A stretch of 64,000 nt of DNA from Marinobacter salexigens (lineage in GTDB: Bacteria; Pseudomonadota; Gammaproteobacteria; Pseudomonadales; Oleiphilaceae): the NCBI RefSeq assembly GCF_002806945.1, contig NZ_NIHC01000004.1, positions 186,001-250,000 on the forward strand, given 5' to 3'. Below the pieces are notes generated by a model. The model searched no databases, had not been told where the DNA came from, and was given only the letters and a program-made list of their open reading frames with translations. Below, piece by piece: positions 1 through 8,902 of this stretch. Made by a program: the position numbers and the translations under genes. The stretch's first letter is position 1, and each line of letters begins with the position of its first letter.

Positions 1-1143
1 CAGGCTGTTTGCCGTTTGCAGTTCATCTGCGGTCAGTCCTTGCAGATCACCGCCGAAACTCATTTCACGGCGGATGCGGTCATCCCGTTGCTCGCGGGCT
101 TCAACTCCAGCGACATAGCGGAACGGAAGCCCTGAGAGCTCAAGAGACTGACGGTAATCGGCGCTTGCGCCAAAATAATCCCGATCGTAATCGATGCGGC
201 TGTCACCGGGGTAGGGCAGCTGCTGCTCGAAGTTCCGGCGCAGGTAGAACGTTTTGGCCCGGAACTCACCCGGCCCGGCAGACAGGTCCTGATATTGCAG
301 GCCAAGCACTTGCTGATCGACGGTTTGCCCTGTGCCGTACTCTTCTGTAAAGCGCCCAGCCTGGGGCCTGTCGGCTTCCACCTGCTCAGCGGTAAGCGCA
401 CCTGGATCTTCGGACCGAGGGTTCTGTAGCAGGCTGATAATGGCAGTCAGTGAACGATCGCTGCCCAGCTCCCGGCGTAGCTTGGTATTGAGCAGGTATT
501 TTTCGACCTTGGCATTGTCGCGATAGCCTTCATAGTTAAGCGCAGAAGCACTTATGCTGTGTGACCAAGGGCCGTTGGTCTGGCTGTTTTTTACTGAGAC
601 CTTGCCAAAACTATCGCTTCCACCGGTGACGCGAACCGATGTTTCATCGGGCTTACGGCGCCCGTCTGAAGTGGTTACGCTGATAACGCCACCCGCTGCA
701 TTACCATACAAAACCGAGGCAGGCCCGCGGATAACCTCGATACGCTCGGCGCTGTCCAGGTCGATAGCGTCCAGCTGGGCCTGACCATCTGGCAGCGTGT
801 AAGGAATACCATCCACGACAACCATAATGCCACGAACCCCGAAGGGTGCCCGCGCTCCAAATCCACGAATGGCTATGCGCTCACCCTGGGCGTAGTTCTC
901 CTGGTTTTGCACAAAAATGCCCGGAACCTGGCCCAGAGTCTCATCCAGTTTCAATCTTGGCTGACCTTTTTGAATAGCGCTCTGCTGAATGACCGACATG
1001 GCAGCCGGTGTTTCATAGAGTTCACGCTCCATCACTGGCGCTGTCACCACGATGTCGGCGCCAGGTTGCCCATGGGCGGTCAGTGTGAATGGGAGGGTTA
1101 CGAGACCACTCAAAAAGAGAAATGTAGATTTATAGTTATTCAT
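1..1143 (-). CDS. TonB-dependent outer-membrane receptor, PqqU (YncD)-like, partial
   Basis: This is the first 381 codons of a TonB-dependent receptor; the beta-barrel continues past the left edge. A signal peptide (about residues 1-25) is followed by a TonB-box-like stretch (ADIVVTA, about 29-35) and a plug domain containing QNQENYAQ, IRGFGARAPFGVRGI, VDGIPYTLPDGQAQ and RGPASVLYGNAAGGV. These match the plug of E. coli YncD/PqqU, the PQQ importer, very closely as I remember that sequence. It lies 75 bp downstream of the aldehyde dehydrogenase on the same strand, so it is probably the last or a late gene of the quinoprotein operon. Import of PQQ is an inference that fits the neighbouring PQQ enzyme. 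A siderophore or other metal-complex receptor is the alternative. Confidence 0.88.
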   Translation of the reverse strand, partial: MNNYKSTFLFLSGLVTLPFTLTAHGQPGADIVVTAPVMERELYETPAAMSVIQQSAIQKGQPRLKLDETLGQVPGIFVQNQENYAQGERIAIRGFGARAPFGVRGIMVVVDGIPYTLPDGQAQLDAIDLDSAERIEVIRGPASVLYGNAAGGVISVTTSDGRRKPDETSVRVTGGSDSFGKVSVKNSQTNGPWSHSISASALNYEGYRDNAKVEKYLLNTKLRRELGSDRSLTAIISLLQNPRSEDPGALTAEQVEADRPQAGRFTEEYGTGQTVDQQVLGLQYQDLSAGPGEFRAKTFYLRRNFEQQLPYPGDSRIDYDRDYFGASADYRQSLELSGLPFRYVAGVEAREQRDDRIRREMSFGGDLQGLTADELQTANSL

Positions 1144-1178
1144 AGCTCTCATCTTGGGATGGGTGGTATTTAACGCTA

Positions 1179-1205
1179 CCCCCCCGGCTTCGAGCGCCAG
1201 GGGGG
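1179..1205. other. GC-rich hairpin between ALDH and TonB receptor
   Basis: Six C-G pairs, one mismatch, then three more pairs close a 7-nt loop. On the plus strand a short T run follows about 10 nt later; on the minus strand, where the genes run, no U tract follows. It may attenuate transcription or stabilise the 3' end of the aldehyde dehydrogenase mRNA rather than terminate it fully. Confidence 0.5.
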
Positions 1206-1218
1206 ATAGGATCTTTTT

Positions 1219-2733
1219 CTAGAGGGCCATGAAAACCGACTTGGTTTCCAGATACGAATCAAGGGATTGCTTGCCCATATCGCGGCCAACGCCTGAGAGT
1301 TTGTAGCCTCCGAATGGCACGTTTGAATCAAGCATGTTGTGTCCATTTACCCAGACAGTGCCTGCTTTCAATCTCGGGATTAAGCGTTGGACCTGAGAGA
1401 GATCGTTTGACCAGATACTGGCCGCCAGACCATAGCGACTGTCGTTGGCGCGCTCCACAACATCGTCAACATCATCAAAGGGAATAGCCACCAGTACCGG
1501 GCCAAAAATCTCCTCTCTGGCGATCACCAGGCTGTCATCCTCGCTGGCGAAGATGGTGGGCTTGACGTAATACCCTTTGCGGTCTGCCCTCTCGCCTCCG
1601 GTTACCAGGCGTGCACCTTCCTGGCAGCCTGTCTCAATGTAGTGGCAGACCCTGTCCAGCTGTACCTGGGATACAAGAGGCCCCATTTGCGCGGCCGGGT
1701 CCAGGCCTGGGCCCATGGGTATGGCCTCAGCCAACTCCGCGAGTCGATTGACGACAGTATCAAAAATGCTTCGGTGCACGTACAGGCGCGAGCCTGCGCT
1801 GCACGTCTGCCCATGATTGAAAAAGATCGCGACTGCAGCACCTTGCGCTGCTTTCTCGGGATCACAATCTTCCAGGACAATCATTGGCGACTTTCCGCCC
1901 AGCTCCAGAGTTACACGGGCCATGTTATCCATGGCTGCGCGGCCGATGAGCTGCCCCACTTGGGTTGACCCTGTAAAGCTGATTTTGTTTATGTCGGGGT
2001 GTGTTATCAAAGCCGAGCCCGTGCTCTGACCATCACCTGTAACGATGTTGACCACACCGTCGGGGAAGTTAGCCTCCGCAATCAGCTCGCCTAAATACAG
2101 TGCAGAAAGAGACGTTTGCTCTGCAGGCTTCAAAACAACTGTACAGCCGGCTGCCAGTGCTGGTGCCAGCTTCCAGCAGGCCATCAGAAATGGAAAGTTC
2201 CACGGAATGATTGCAGCTACAACACCAACGGGCTCACGTCGGGTGTATGCAAAAAAGTCAGCTTCGGGCGGGGCGAAAGGCATGGACACGTCCAGAGTGG
2301 AACCTTCGATTTTGGTTGCCCAGCCTGCCATATACCGGAAAAACTCCAACCCCAGGCCTATATCAACCGCCTGAGCAATGGCTGCAGACTTACCATTGTC
2401 GATAGCCTCCAGCTCTGCAATTATTCGGGCATCCCGCTCAATCAGGTCGGCAAGCTTCAGCAGCAAATTCTGACGGCCCGAAGGTCTCATTTTGCCCCAA
2501 GCGCCTTGTTCCAGCGCAGCTTTCGCGCAACCAACCGCCTTGTTTACATCGTCTGAATGTGCAGAAGGTATGCTTCCTATCACCGTTTCTTCGGCCGGGT
2601 TTACTACCTGCATACGCTTGTTTTTCAGGGCATCAACCCATTGCCCGTCAATCAGCATGCGGTGGTTTTGGCGATCCAGGAACGCTTGCGTCTTCTGCTC
2701 TATACCAGCAGGTTCATGTGTCATCTTGTTCAT
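1219..2733 (-). CDS. NAD(P)-dependent aldehyde dehydrogenase
   Basis: This cytoplasmic enzyme of 504 aa has the full length of the ALDH superfamily and should oxidise the aldehyde made by the upstream quinoprotein alcohol dehydrogenase to the acid. Visible motifs are IPWNFP, the Rossmann-fold FTGST segment, the general-base motif LELGGKSP (about residue 275) and the nucleophile motif NHGQTCSAG with Cys near residue 311. The ATG is preceded by a GAGGAA ribosome site. It starts 15 bp after the dehydrogenase stop, so the two are cotranscribed. Overall it looks like the phenylacetaldehyde/betaine-aldehyde dehydrogenase branch, but the substrate cannot be fixed from sequence. Confidence 0.95.
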   Translation of the reverse strand: MNKMTHEPAGIEQKTQAFLDRQNHRMLIDGQWVDALKNKRMQVVNPAEETVIGSIPSAHSDDVNKAVGCAKAALEQGAWGKMRPSGRQNLLLKLADLIERDARIIAELEAIDNGKSAAIAQAVDIGLGLEFFRYMAGWATKIEGSTLDVSMPFAPPEADFFAYTRREPVGVVAAIIPWNFPFLMACWKLAPALAAGCTVVLKPAEQTSLSALYLGELIAEANFPDGVVNIVTGDGQSTGSALITHPDINKISFTGSTQVGQLIGRAAMDNMARVTLELGGKSPMIVLEDCDPEKAAQGAAVAIFFNHGQTCSAGSRLYVHRSIFDTVVNRLAELAEAIPMGPGLDPAAQMGPLVSQVQLDRVCHYIETGCQEGARLVTGGERADRKGYYVKPTIFASEDDSLVIAREEIFGPVLVAIPFDDVDDVVERANDSRYGLAASIWSNDLSQVQRLIPRLKAGTVWVNGHNMLDSNVPFGGYKLSGVGRDMGKQSLDSYLETKSVFMAL

Positions 2734-2748
2734 TGTTATTTCCTCAGC

Positions 2749-4869
2749 TCACTGGCTTTTAGGGCGAATAGCGTCAGCGGTACCCTGAATAAAGGCCTTT
2801 ATTTTTTCGACATCGCTTTCGCTCAGCATGCCGGTAAAATCTGGCATGCCTCTGGAGACAAATGGGCCGTTAAATAAAAAGGTGTCCAGATTTTCAATCA
2901 CTGCGCTCTTGGAGTAACCCAGGTTGGGGATATTGCCGCCCTTATCTACGCCGGGAACACCGTGGCAAAATACACAGTTACTGACGTAAAGCCCGGTGCC
3001 TTCCTCAACGAGTTCCGGATCGTACTTGACGCCCGACACCAATGAGTTCAATTGATACTTTGTGAACTCTGGCATTTCGGCAGTAGCGTTCAGTGCAAAG
3101 GTATAGACGGTGCCGGGAGTCTTCAGGTCAGAGCCTCGCTGGGACTTTCCGTAAACCCCGCCCCAGCCTGCTGCAATCGACACGTATTGCGTGCCATCAA
3201 CTTCATAAGTGACCGGAGCTGCAATAACGCCGGTGCCCATGGGTGATTCCCAAAGCTGCTTGCCTGTCTTTGCATCAAACGCCATAAAGCGTGCATCTGC
3301 CGTTCCCTGGAATACGAGGTTGCCCGCTGTAGAAAGCGTACCGCCATTCCACGGGGATACGTGCTCGTAACGCCAAGCTTCCTGCTGTTTAACCGGGTCC
3401 CAAGCGGTGAGGCGACCAAAGGGTCTGCTGGAAGGAGGTGCTACGTTTAGTTTGTAAGCAGTATTCCAACCAACTCCACTCATTGGTTGTCCCAGCTCAT
3501 TACTGTCTATATCTGTCCAGTTCGGGTCTTCTACTAACGTTATAGGAATGTGCTGAGTTGGAAAGTAGGCGAGCCCAGTTTGCGAGTTAAAAGACATTGA
3601 ATGCCAATTGTGACCGCCAAATGGACCTGGCTTGATATCGAATGGCTCCTCCATGGTTCGCGCCGCGGGAATTTCAATCGGCCGCCCATTGCTGTCGTAT
3701 CCTTCAGCCCAGTTCACATCGACAAAATTTTCGGCGGAAAGGAATTCTCCGGTGGCGCGGTCAATAACAAAGAAGAAACCGTTTTTGGGAGCCTGCATAA
3801 TAACTTTGCGCAGCTCACCATCGATTTCGATATCACTGAGAATCATGTCCTGTGTTGACGTGTAATCCCAGTTGTCGCCGGGCGTCGCCTGGTAATGCCA
3901 CACGTATTCCCCAGTATCGGGGTTAAGAGCAACGATAGATGCCAGGTAAAGATTGTCCCCACCCTCTGGGCTGCGCTTCTTGTGTGACCACGGAGATCCG
4001 TTGCCCGTGCCGATATACATGAGGTTCAGGTCTGGATCAAAAACCATAGAGCTCCAGACAGTGCCACCTCCGCCGGCTTCCCAGTACTTTCCGCTTGGGT
4101 CCCAGGTTTTTGCTGCTTTGGCCATGGCCTCGTTTTCAAACGGCTCGTTCGGGTTTCCTGGTACGGTAAACCAACGCCATTTTTGCTCACCGGTTTTTGC
4201 ATCGTACGCTGTGATGTAGCCTCTTACACCAAGGTCTGCGCCACCATTCCCTATAATCACATTGCCGTTAAAAACGCGGGGTGCACCGGTAATCGTGTAA
4301 CTCATTTCGCTGTTGGTCAGTGTGTTTTTTTCCCAGACTTTCTGCCCGGTTTTTGCGTTGATGGCGATCAGTCGCCCATCGAAGGAAGCAACGTAGACAT
4401 TGCCTTCATGCAGCGCAACGCCCCGGTTAACAACATCACAGCAGCCCTTGGAACCTGTTTCAGGTGGTACTTCAGGATCGTAAGTCCACAGCTTCTTGCC
4501 GGTTTTCGCATCAAGTGCATGTACGACGCTCCAGGACGCGGTGACATACATCACGCCATCTACAATCAAAGGAGTGGCTTCGACACCACGGCTTGATTCA
4601 AGGTTGTAGGACCAGGCGAGCCCGAGCTTGTTGACGTTACGAGACGAAACCTGAGAAAGAGGGCTAAAGCGGGTTTCTGCGTGATCAAAGCCATGGGTAG
4701 GCCAGTCTTTTCCTGTTTTGGCGTTTTCCTTTATGTAACGCTCGTTGACCTGGTCAACACGATTGGCTGCAATCGCATCAGCACCCGCAAAGCCAAGGCA
4801 TGCAATCAGTGCTGCGGGGATTGCTCGCTGCTTGATACCAATTCCTGAGTGGCTTTTTATCAATGTCAT
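2749..4869 (-). CDS. PQQ-dependent quinohemoprotein alcohol dehydrogenase (type II)
   Basis: This 706-aa periplasmic enzyme oxidises alcohols using PQQ and passes electrons to its own heme c. A signal peptide occupies about residues 1-34. The eight-bladed propeller contains the vicinal cysteine pair of PQQ enzymes (GCCDV, about 142-143) and the catalytic-Asp motif GDNWDYTST (about 332). The residue two after the catalytic Asp is Thr, not Asp, which predicts a calcium rather than a lanthanide enzyme. A C-terminal cytochrome c domain carries CVFCH (about 632), as in Comamonas quinohemoprotein ethanol dehydrogenase. A good AAGGACC ribosome site precedes the ATG. The flanking channel and aldehyde dehydrogenase suggest a complete alcohol-to-acid route. 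Confidence 0.96.
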   Translation of the reverse strand: MTLIKSHSGIGIKQRAIPAALIACLGFAGADAIAANRVDQVNERYIKENAKTGKDWPTHGFDHAETRFSPLSQVSSRNVNKLGLAWSYNLESSRGVEATPLIVDGVMYVTASWSVVHALDAKTGKKLWTYDPEVPPETGSKGCCDVVNRGVALHEGNVYVASFDGRLIAINAKTGQKVWEKNTLTNSEMSYTITGAPRVFNGNVIIGNGGADLGVRGYITAYDAKTGEQKWRWFTVPGNPNEPFENEAMAKAAKTWDPSGKYWEAGGGGTVWSSMVFDPDLNLMYIGTGNGSPWSHKKRSPEGGDNLYLASIVALNPDTGEYVWHYQATPGDNWDYTSTQDMILSDIEIDGELRKVIMQAPKNGFFFVIDRATGEFLSAENFVDVNWAEGYDSNGRPIEIPAARTMEEPFDIKPGPFGGHNWHSMSFNSQTGLAYFPTQHIPITLVEDPNWTDIDSNELGQPMSGVGWNTAYKLNVAPPSSRPFGRLTAWDPVKQQEAWRYEHVSPWNGGTLSTAGNLVFQGTADARFMAFDAKTGKQLWESPMGTGVIAAPVTYEVDGTQYVSIAAGWGGVYGKSQRGSDLKTPGTVYTFALNATAEMPEFTKYQLNSLVSGVKYDPELVEEGTGLYVSNCVFCHGVPGVDKGGNIPNLGYSKSAVIENLDTFLFNGPFVSRGMPDFTGMLSESDVEKIKAFIQGTADAIRPKSQ

Positions 4870-4907
4870 TTTAAGGTCCTTTCATTGTTATTGCTGTTTT
4901 TGCCCGT

Positions 4908-5831
4908 TTAAAAAGCTTTTAGAATGCGTAAGTTAATACGGTGCTGTTCTTTGAATCCGTTTTTTACAGAAAGATCTGTCCCATAATTCGCCAGCAACTG
5001 TAAAGACGGGGTTGCGAACCAGGCCGTTCCGAGAGTCATTTTGGTGTAGGACATCTCATTATCCTGGTCGATACCGTCTACCTTTGTTTCACCTCCAAGA
5101 GTATGCGATACGCCAGCCCGAAGATCCCATTGAGAGTTCATGTGATAGCGGAGATATCCCTGGAATTGATAGGACGGATCCTGTTTCAGAGTTGCGTTAC
5201 TGGCTCCAAATTTGTCGTTTTCTCCGTAAAACGTAACGTCTCCGGCAAGGTCCAAAGAGATGCTGGGCGTAAGTCCGGTGATAAAGCCTGCTTGCAATGC
5301 ATACTTCCAGCGATTCTCTCCAAGGTTCAAGGCGTCTTTTTTGTCATAACTTCCTGTAGGCGCGAAGACAAACGGTGTGATGCCAAAATAGGTATTACTT
5401 TCCGGCTCATTCACAAGCCACACAGTGGCCGCTAATGTCAGGTCTCCAATGCCGCTGGCATCCCCAAGCCCCGATGTGTCGTCCTTGCCTTCCAGCTTGC
5501 CTACAGGTAGAAGGAATTGAGGGTCTACGATATAACCGGCAATTTCTGTGAAGTGCACGCCACGAAGAATTCCGATGTGTGAGTCCAGCCCTGCGTTAAT
5601 CGGCGCTTTATTACCGTCGGAATAGAGCGAGTCGCGTGTAGCGAATTGATAGTAGCCCATTGCCAGGTTGGTGCCGGCTGGGAGCGCCGTGTAATCGCCC
5701 GCATCTACGTCGACAGCCATTGCAGAGCCTGAAGCCAGTAATAGTGTGGCAAAGACAGCTGGAGCAGTGCTCAGGCCTCGCTGTCTGGAGAGAGGTAAAT
5801 TTCTTTTTTGATAGTCTAGTATAGATGGCAT
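4908..5831 (-). CDS. Outer-membrane transporter, phenol MetA-pathway family
   Basis: This 307-aa protein has an N-terminal extension followed by a signal peptide ending near SGSAMA (about residue 39). The mature part is rich in alternating beta strands and ends in an aromatic residue (ILKAF), typical of outer-membrane barrels. It resembles the putative phenol MetA-pathway family often found beside genes for hydrophobic-substrate catabolism. It is the first gene of the quinoprotein operon, 38 bp before the alcohol dehydrogenase, and probably lets the alcohol substrate into the periplasm. That role is inferred from context. Confidence 0.8.
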   Translation of the reverse strand: MPSILDYQKRNLPLSRQRGLSTAPAVFATLLLASGSAMAVDVDAGDYTALPAGTNLAMGYYQFATRDSLYSDGNKAPINAGLDSHIGILRGVHFTEIAGYIVDPQFLLPVGKLEGKDDTSGLGDASGIGDLTLAATVWLVNEPESNTYFGITPFVFAPTGSYDKKDALNLGENRWKYALQAGFITGLTPSISLDLAGDVTFYGENDKFGASNATLKQDPSYQFQGYLRYHMNSQWDLRAGVSHTLGGETKVDGIDQDNEMSYTKMTLGTAWFATPSLQLLANYGTDLSVKNGFKEQHRINLRILKAF

Positions 5832-5876
5832 AGTGCAGATTCCTTATTGGTTTTGTTGGTATCGCACGTGTATATA

Positions 5877-5892
5877 AGCAGAGCGCATGCCA
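5877..5892 (-). promoter_or_regulatory. Sigma-54 (-24/-12) promoter of the quinoprotein operon
   Basis: Read on the minus strand the site is TGGCATG-CGCT-CTGCT, with invariant GG and GC exactly 10 nt apart, close to the consensus TGGCACG-N4-TTGCW. It gives a leader of about 35 nt before the outer-membrane channel gene. A sigma-54 activator is encoded divergently. An inverted repeat (TTGTTTT at 5901-5907, AAAACAA at 5920-5926) lies just upstream. Confidence 0.8.
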
Positions 5893-6041
5893 GATTTTCG
5901 TTGTTTTAATAGTTATTGAAAAACAAAGGCTTACGAGTTTTTTTAAAAGTGGGGAAGCGGCTCTCGTTGAGAAGCTGGATCGTTTTGATACACCCATTTC
6001 AGCCAGACGGATAATAACAATACAGTTTGATGGGGGCGGTT

Positions 6042-7925
6042 ATGCAGGCACATCGTTTCGATCCGGACATTCGGGTTCAGCAAGCGCGTGAATTATTTGA
6101 TGAAGGGCGCGACGTGCCTTCGCAGTGGGTGCGGGATGAAGTGATGAGGTCCTGGCTCCGTTCCAGAGAGTATGGCCTGTCTCCCGTCGATCAGGTTCTG
6201 TCTAACGCCATGTCCCGTAGCGAATTGCCTCATATCCGCGATCGCCATCAAGAACTGATGAGATACGCTGAGCCGGAGATGCACCGTTTGTTCCGTTCTC
6301 TGGGATCCGCAGGCTGGGTGTTGGCTTGTCTGGAGCGGGGAGGGCGGAGTATCCGTTACCTGGGTAATGACAGTCCCCATTATAAAGTTCTGGGCTCCGC
6401 TCTGAGTGCTGGTGTGGACGTTTCAGAAGGCGCAGCGGGCACGAATGGTCCGGGGTGTGCGTTGCTGGAGCACCGGCCGACCGTTGTATGTGGGAATGAA
6501 CATTTTTTGCATGAGCTGCGATGGCTTTCTTGCGTCGCTGTACCCATTTTCGACCCGTCAGGAAAGCTGATCGGTGCTTTGAACGCGTCCAAACCCTACG
6601 ATGGCCGTCCGGTCGGAGTTCTTGAATCCGTTGCATTGACAACCAGAGCTGTTGAAAACCGCATGGTTGACGATCTATCCGGGGCGTTGGTTCTGGCGAT
6701 ACATTTTCGTCCGGAGCTGACCGATTCCGCAATGCGTGGGTTGATACATTTCTGTGAGGATGGCGAAGTGCTGGGTGCCAACCCTTCTGCCCGACAGATG
6801 CTGGATCTCGACGGTCTCGAACAGAGCCTGGGTGGCGTGTGTTTCACCGACCTGTTTTCCTGTCATCCTGATGAAGTAAGGCGCTCGCAACACCACCCGA
6901 TCGAGGTGGAGTGTCATAATGGTTCTCGACTCTATCTGCGCGCGGAGTCCCGAGGTCTTGCACCTGTTGCTGCCACTGCAATCCCCGAAACCAAACAGCC
7001 TTCTTTACTTCCGCCTTTCTTTGCAGACGCCACGATGACGCCTCTTTTTGAGAAAGCAGGCCGTGCTTTTCAGCATGGTGTTCCGATACTCATCAATGGA
7101 GAAACCGGAACAGGCAAGGAAGTTCTTGCCCGCTGGTTACACGCAACAGGGCCCACTGCAAAAGGTGCCTTTGTTGCCGTCAATTGCTCCGCCATTCCCG
7201 CAGGGCTTATTGAATCCGAATTGTTTGGCTATGCCGAAGGCGCCTTTACCGGAGCGCGCAGAGGAGGCGCTAAAGGAAAGTTTGAAGAAGCCAGCGGAGG
7301 CACACTGTTCCTTGACGAAATCGGCGATATGCCCGTGGAATTTCAGGCACGCTTGCTGCGTGTACTGCAAGAGCGAACCGTGGTTCGGCTCGGGGAAGAA
7401 AGAGCTCGCCCCGTCTCCTTTTCTTTGATTTGTGCCACGCACCGGAACCTGAATGAGCTGATGGAAAAGGGCGACTTTCGTGACGATCTTTACTATCGGG
7501 TCAACGGTCTGAGAGTGCTCCTGCCGGCTCTGCGAGAGCGTGCCGATCTTGATGCGATGATCGATCATTTGTTGGTTCTGGCCACGAAGCCTGAGGCGCC
7601 ACCGGTATTGACGCATCAGGCCCGGAGTTTGCTGAAGAACCACCCCTGGAAAGGTAACATCCGCGAGCTGCAGCAGGCTCTGAACCTCGGAAAGGCGCTT
7701 TCAAGCGAGGGTGTTATCGACGTGGATCATTTACCCGATGAGATCAAAGCCAACAGCCTTCCGGCCGAGGCGAGTGCCGCCAACGCAGGAATGCTGGCTG
7801 CTGCAGAGCGTGAAGCTGTGCTGGCTGCGCTTGAAAAACACAATAATAATGTCAGTGCTTCAGCGCGTGAACTGGGTATAACGCGGGCCACCCTCTATCG
7901 GAAAATAAAACGGTTTGGCCTTTGA
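6042..7925 (+). CDS. Sigma-54-dependent transcriptional activator, AcoR-like
   Basis: This activator of RNA polymerase-sigma-54 probably controls the divergent alcohol-oxidation operon. The N-terminal part (about 75-210) is GAF-like and likely senses a small molecule. The AAA+ core shows Walker A GETGTGKE, the sigma-54 contact loop GAFTGA and Walker B TLFLDEIGD. The C-terminus is a Fis-type helix-turn-helix (NNVSASARELGITRATLYRK). No receiver domain is present, so it is not a two-component regulator. The frame is open upstream with a possible TTG at 6027 and ATG at 6030; I chose the ATG at 6042 because of the G-rich stretch before it, giving 627 aa. The architecture matches regulators of acetoin, glycerol and alcohol metabolism. 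Confidence 0.93.
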   Translation: MQAHRFDPDIRVQQARELFDEGRDVPSQWVRDEVMRSWLRSREYGLSPVDQVLSNAMSRSELPHIRDRHQELMRYAEPEMHRLFRSLGSAGWVLACLERGGRSIRYLGNDSPHYKVLGSALSAGVDVSEGAAGTNGPGCALLEHRPTVVCGNEHFLHELRWLSCVAVPIFDPSGKLIGALNASKPYDGRPVGVLESVALTTRAVENRMVDDLSGALVLAIHFRPELTDSAMRGLIHFCEDGEVLGANPSARQMLDLDGLEQSLGGVCFTDLFSCHPDEVRRSQHHPIEVECHNGSRLYLRAESRGLAPVAATAIPETKQPSLLPPFFADATMTPLFEKAGRAFQHGVPILINGETGTGKEVLARWLHATGPTAKGAFVAVNCSAIPAGLIESELFGYAEGAFTGARRGGAKGKFEEASGGTLFLDEIGDMPVEFQARLLRVLQERTVVRLGEERARPVSFSLICATHRNLNELMEKGDFRDDLYYRVNGLRVLLPALRERADLDAMIDHLLVLATKPEAPPVLTHQARSLLKNHPWKGNIRELQQALNLGKALSSEGVIDVDHLPDEIKANSLPAEASAANAGMLAAAEREAVLAALEKHNNNVSASARELGITRATLYRKIKRFGL

Positions 7926-7927
7926 GG

Positions 7928-8875
7928 CTACGGGTGCACCGGCGCGCCCTTTTCCAGATTCGCCACCCCAAACGGAATATGCACCATAGGAATATCCCCG
8001 GCATCAGATTCCAGGTGCGACCGCTGGTCATCAAAGAACATGTGGGGCTTGAGCACGTTCAAAATACGGTCTTTCTTCATGCCACCCAGGAAGAAAACCT
8101 CATTGGCGTCCACGCCCCAGTGTTCCAGCGTCGTAATCACCCGCTCATGGGAAGGGGCGTTGCGGGCGGTCACAATGGCTGTGCGCAACACTCGCTTGTA
8201 ATCCGGATCATCCGTTAATGCCTGATCTTCCAGTTTTTGCAGGTGTGAAAGCTTGCGGAACAGATCTGCAAGTGGGCCTGGGCTGTGGGGGATCTGGGAG
8301 CGAGAGGTTTCATGTTCCTGAAAGTCCTCCAGCGAGCCGGCTTTGTATACTCGCTCGGAAGCGTCATCCGCAATCACACCGTCAAAATCGAAGGCAATGC
8401 GTAACTCCGTATCGCCCTTGTCATCCACCACTTTGCTTGGCAGTACCGTGCCAGCCGCGTAGCCGTAGTCGATTGCTTGGGATACATCGCTGGCATTGGC
8501 CGACAGGAATAAGGCGGCATTAAATGCCGGAATGTAGGCGTAGGGTGATTTGCCCTCCAGAAACGCAGCCCGGGTAATATCCAGTCCGTGGTGATGAATG
8601 GAGTGGAATACTCGCTTGCCTGTAATCACCGAGTTCCGCGAGAGCAATACCACCTCCACGGGGCACTGCTCTGGGAACTTCTGGTTAATGCTCAAAAATC
8701 GTCTCACGAAAGGAAAGGCAACGCCCTTGCGGAGAGGTTTGTCCAGATTGGCTTCCTGATGCTTCCGATAAGTCTTTTCCCCCTGTTCTCGAAACACACG
8801 GTCAGACTTTGCCAGATCGAAAAGGGCGCTTGAGGACACTGCGATCACAAGTTTGTCTTCGATGGGGTAGGGCAT
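7928..8875 (-). CDS. 5'-nucleotidase, cytosolic NT5C1 family
   Basis: This 315-aa protein matches the bacterial and eukaryotic cytosolic 5'-nucleotidase family that dephosphorylates nucleoside monophosphates. Visible features are the N-terminal segment LVIAVSSSALFD, HSIHHHGLDITRAAFL, and the HAD-type nucleophile segment RIAFDFDGVIADD near residues 170-182, followed later by VFFLGGMKK and HMFFDDQ with acidic metal ligands. It converges on the activator gene with 2 bp between stop codons. Nothing links it clearly to alcohol oxidation. Confidence 0.9.
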   Translation of the reverse strand: MPYPIEDKLVIAVSSSALFDLAKSDRVFREQGEKTYRKHQEANLDKPLRKGVAFPFVRRFLSINQKFPEQCPVEVVLLSRNSVITGKRVFHSIHHHGLDITRAAFLEGKSPYAYIPAFNAALFLSANASDVSQAIDYGYAAGTVLPSKVVDDKGDTELRIAFDFDGVIADDASERVYKAGSLEDFQEHETSRSQIPHSPGPLADLFRKLSHLQKLEDQALTDDPDYKRVLRTAIVTARNAPSHERVITTLEHWGVDANEVFFLGGMKKDRILNVLKPHMFFDDQRSHLESDAGDIPMVHIPFGVANLEKGAPVHP

Positions 8876-8902
8876 GGTTAGCGCGTTCCTTTTCGGAAAA
8901 TG

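Noticed and set aside
2749..4869. A lanthanide-dependent (XoxF/PedH-type) alcohol dehydrogenase
   Set aside because: The residue two after the catalytic Asp is Thr (WDYTST), not the Asp expected in lanthanide enzymes, and the protein carries a C-terminal heme c domain.
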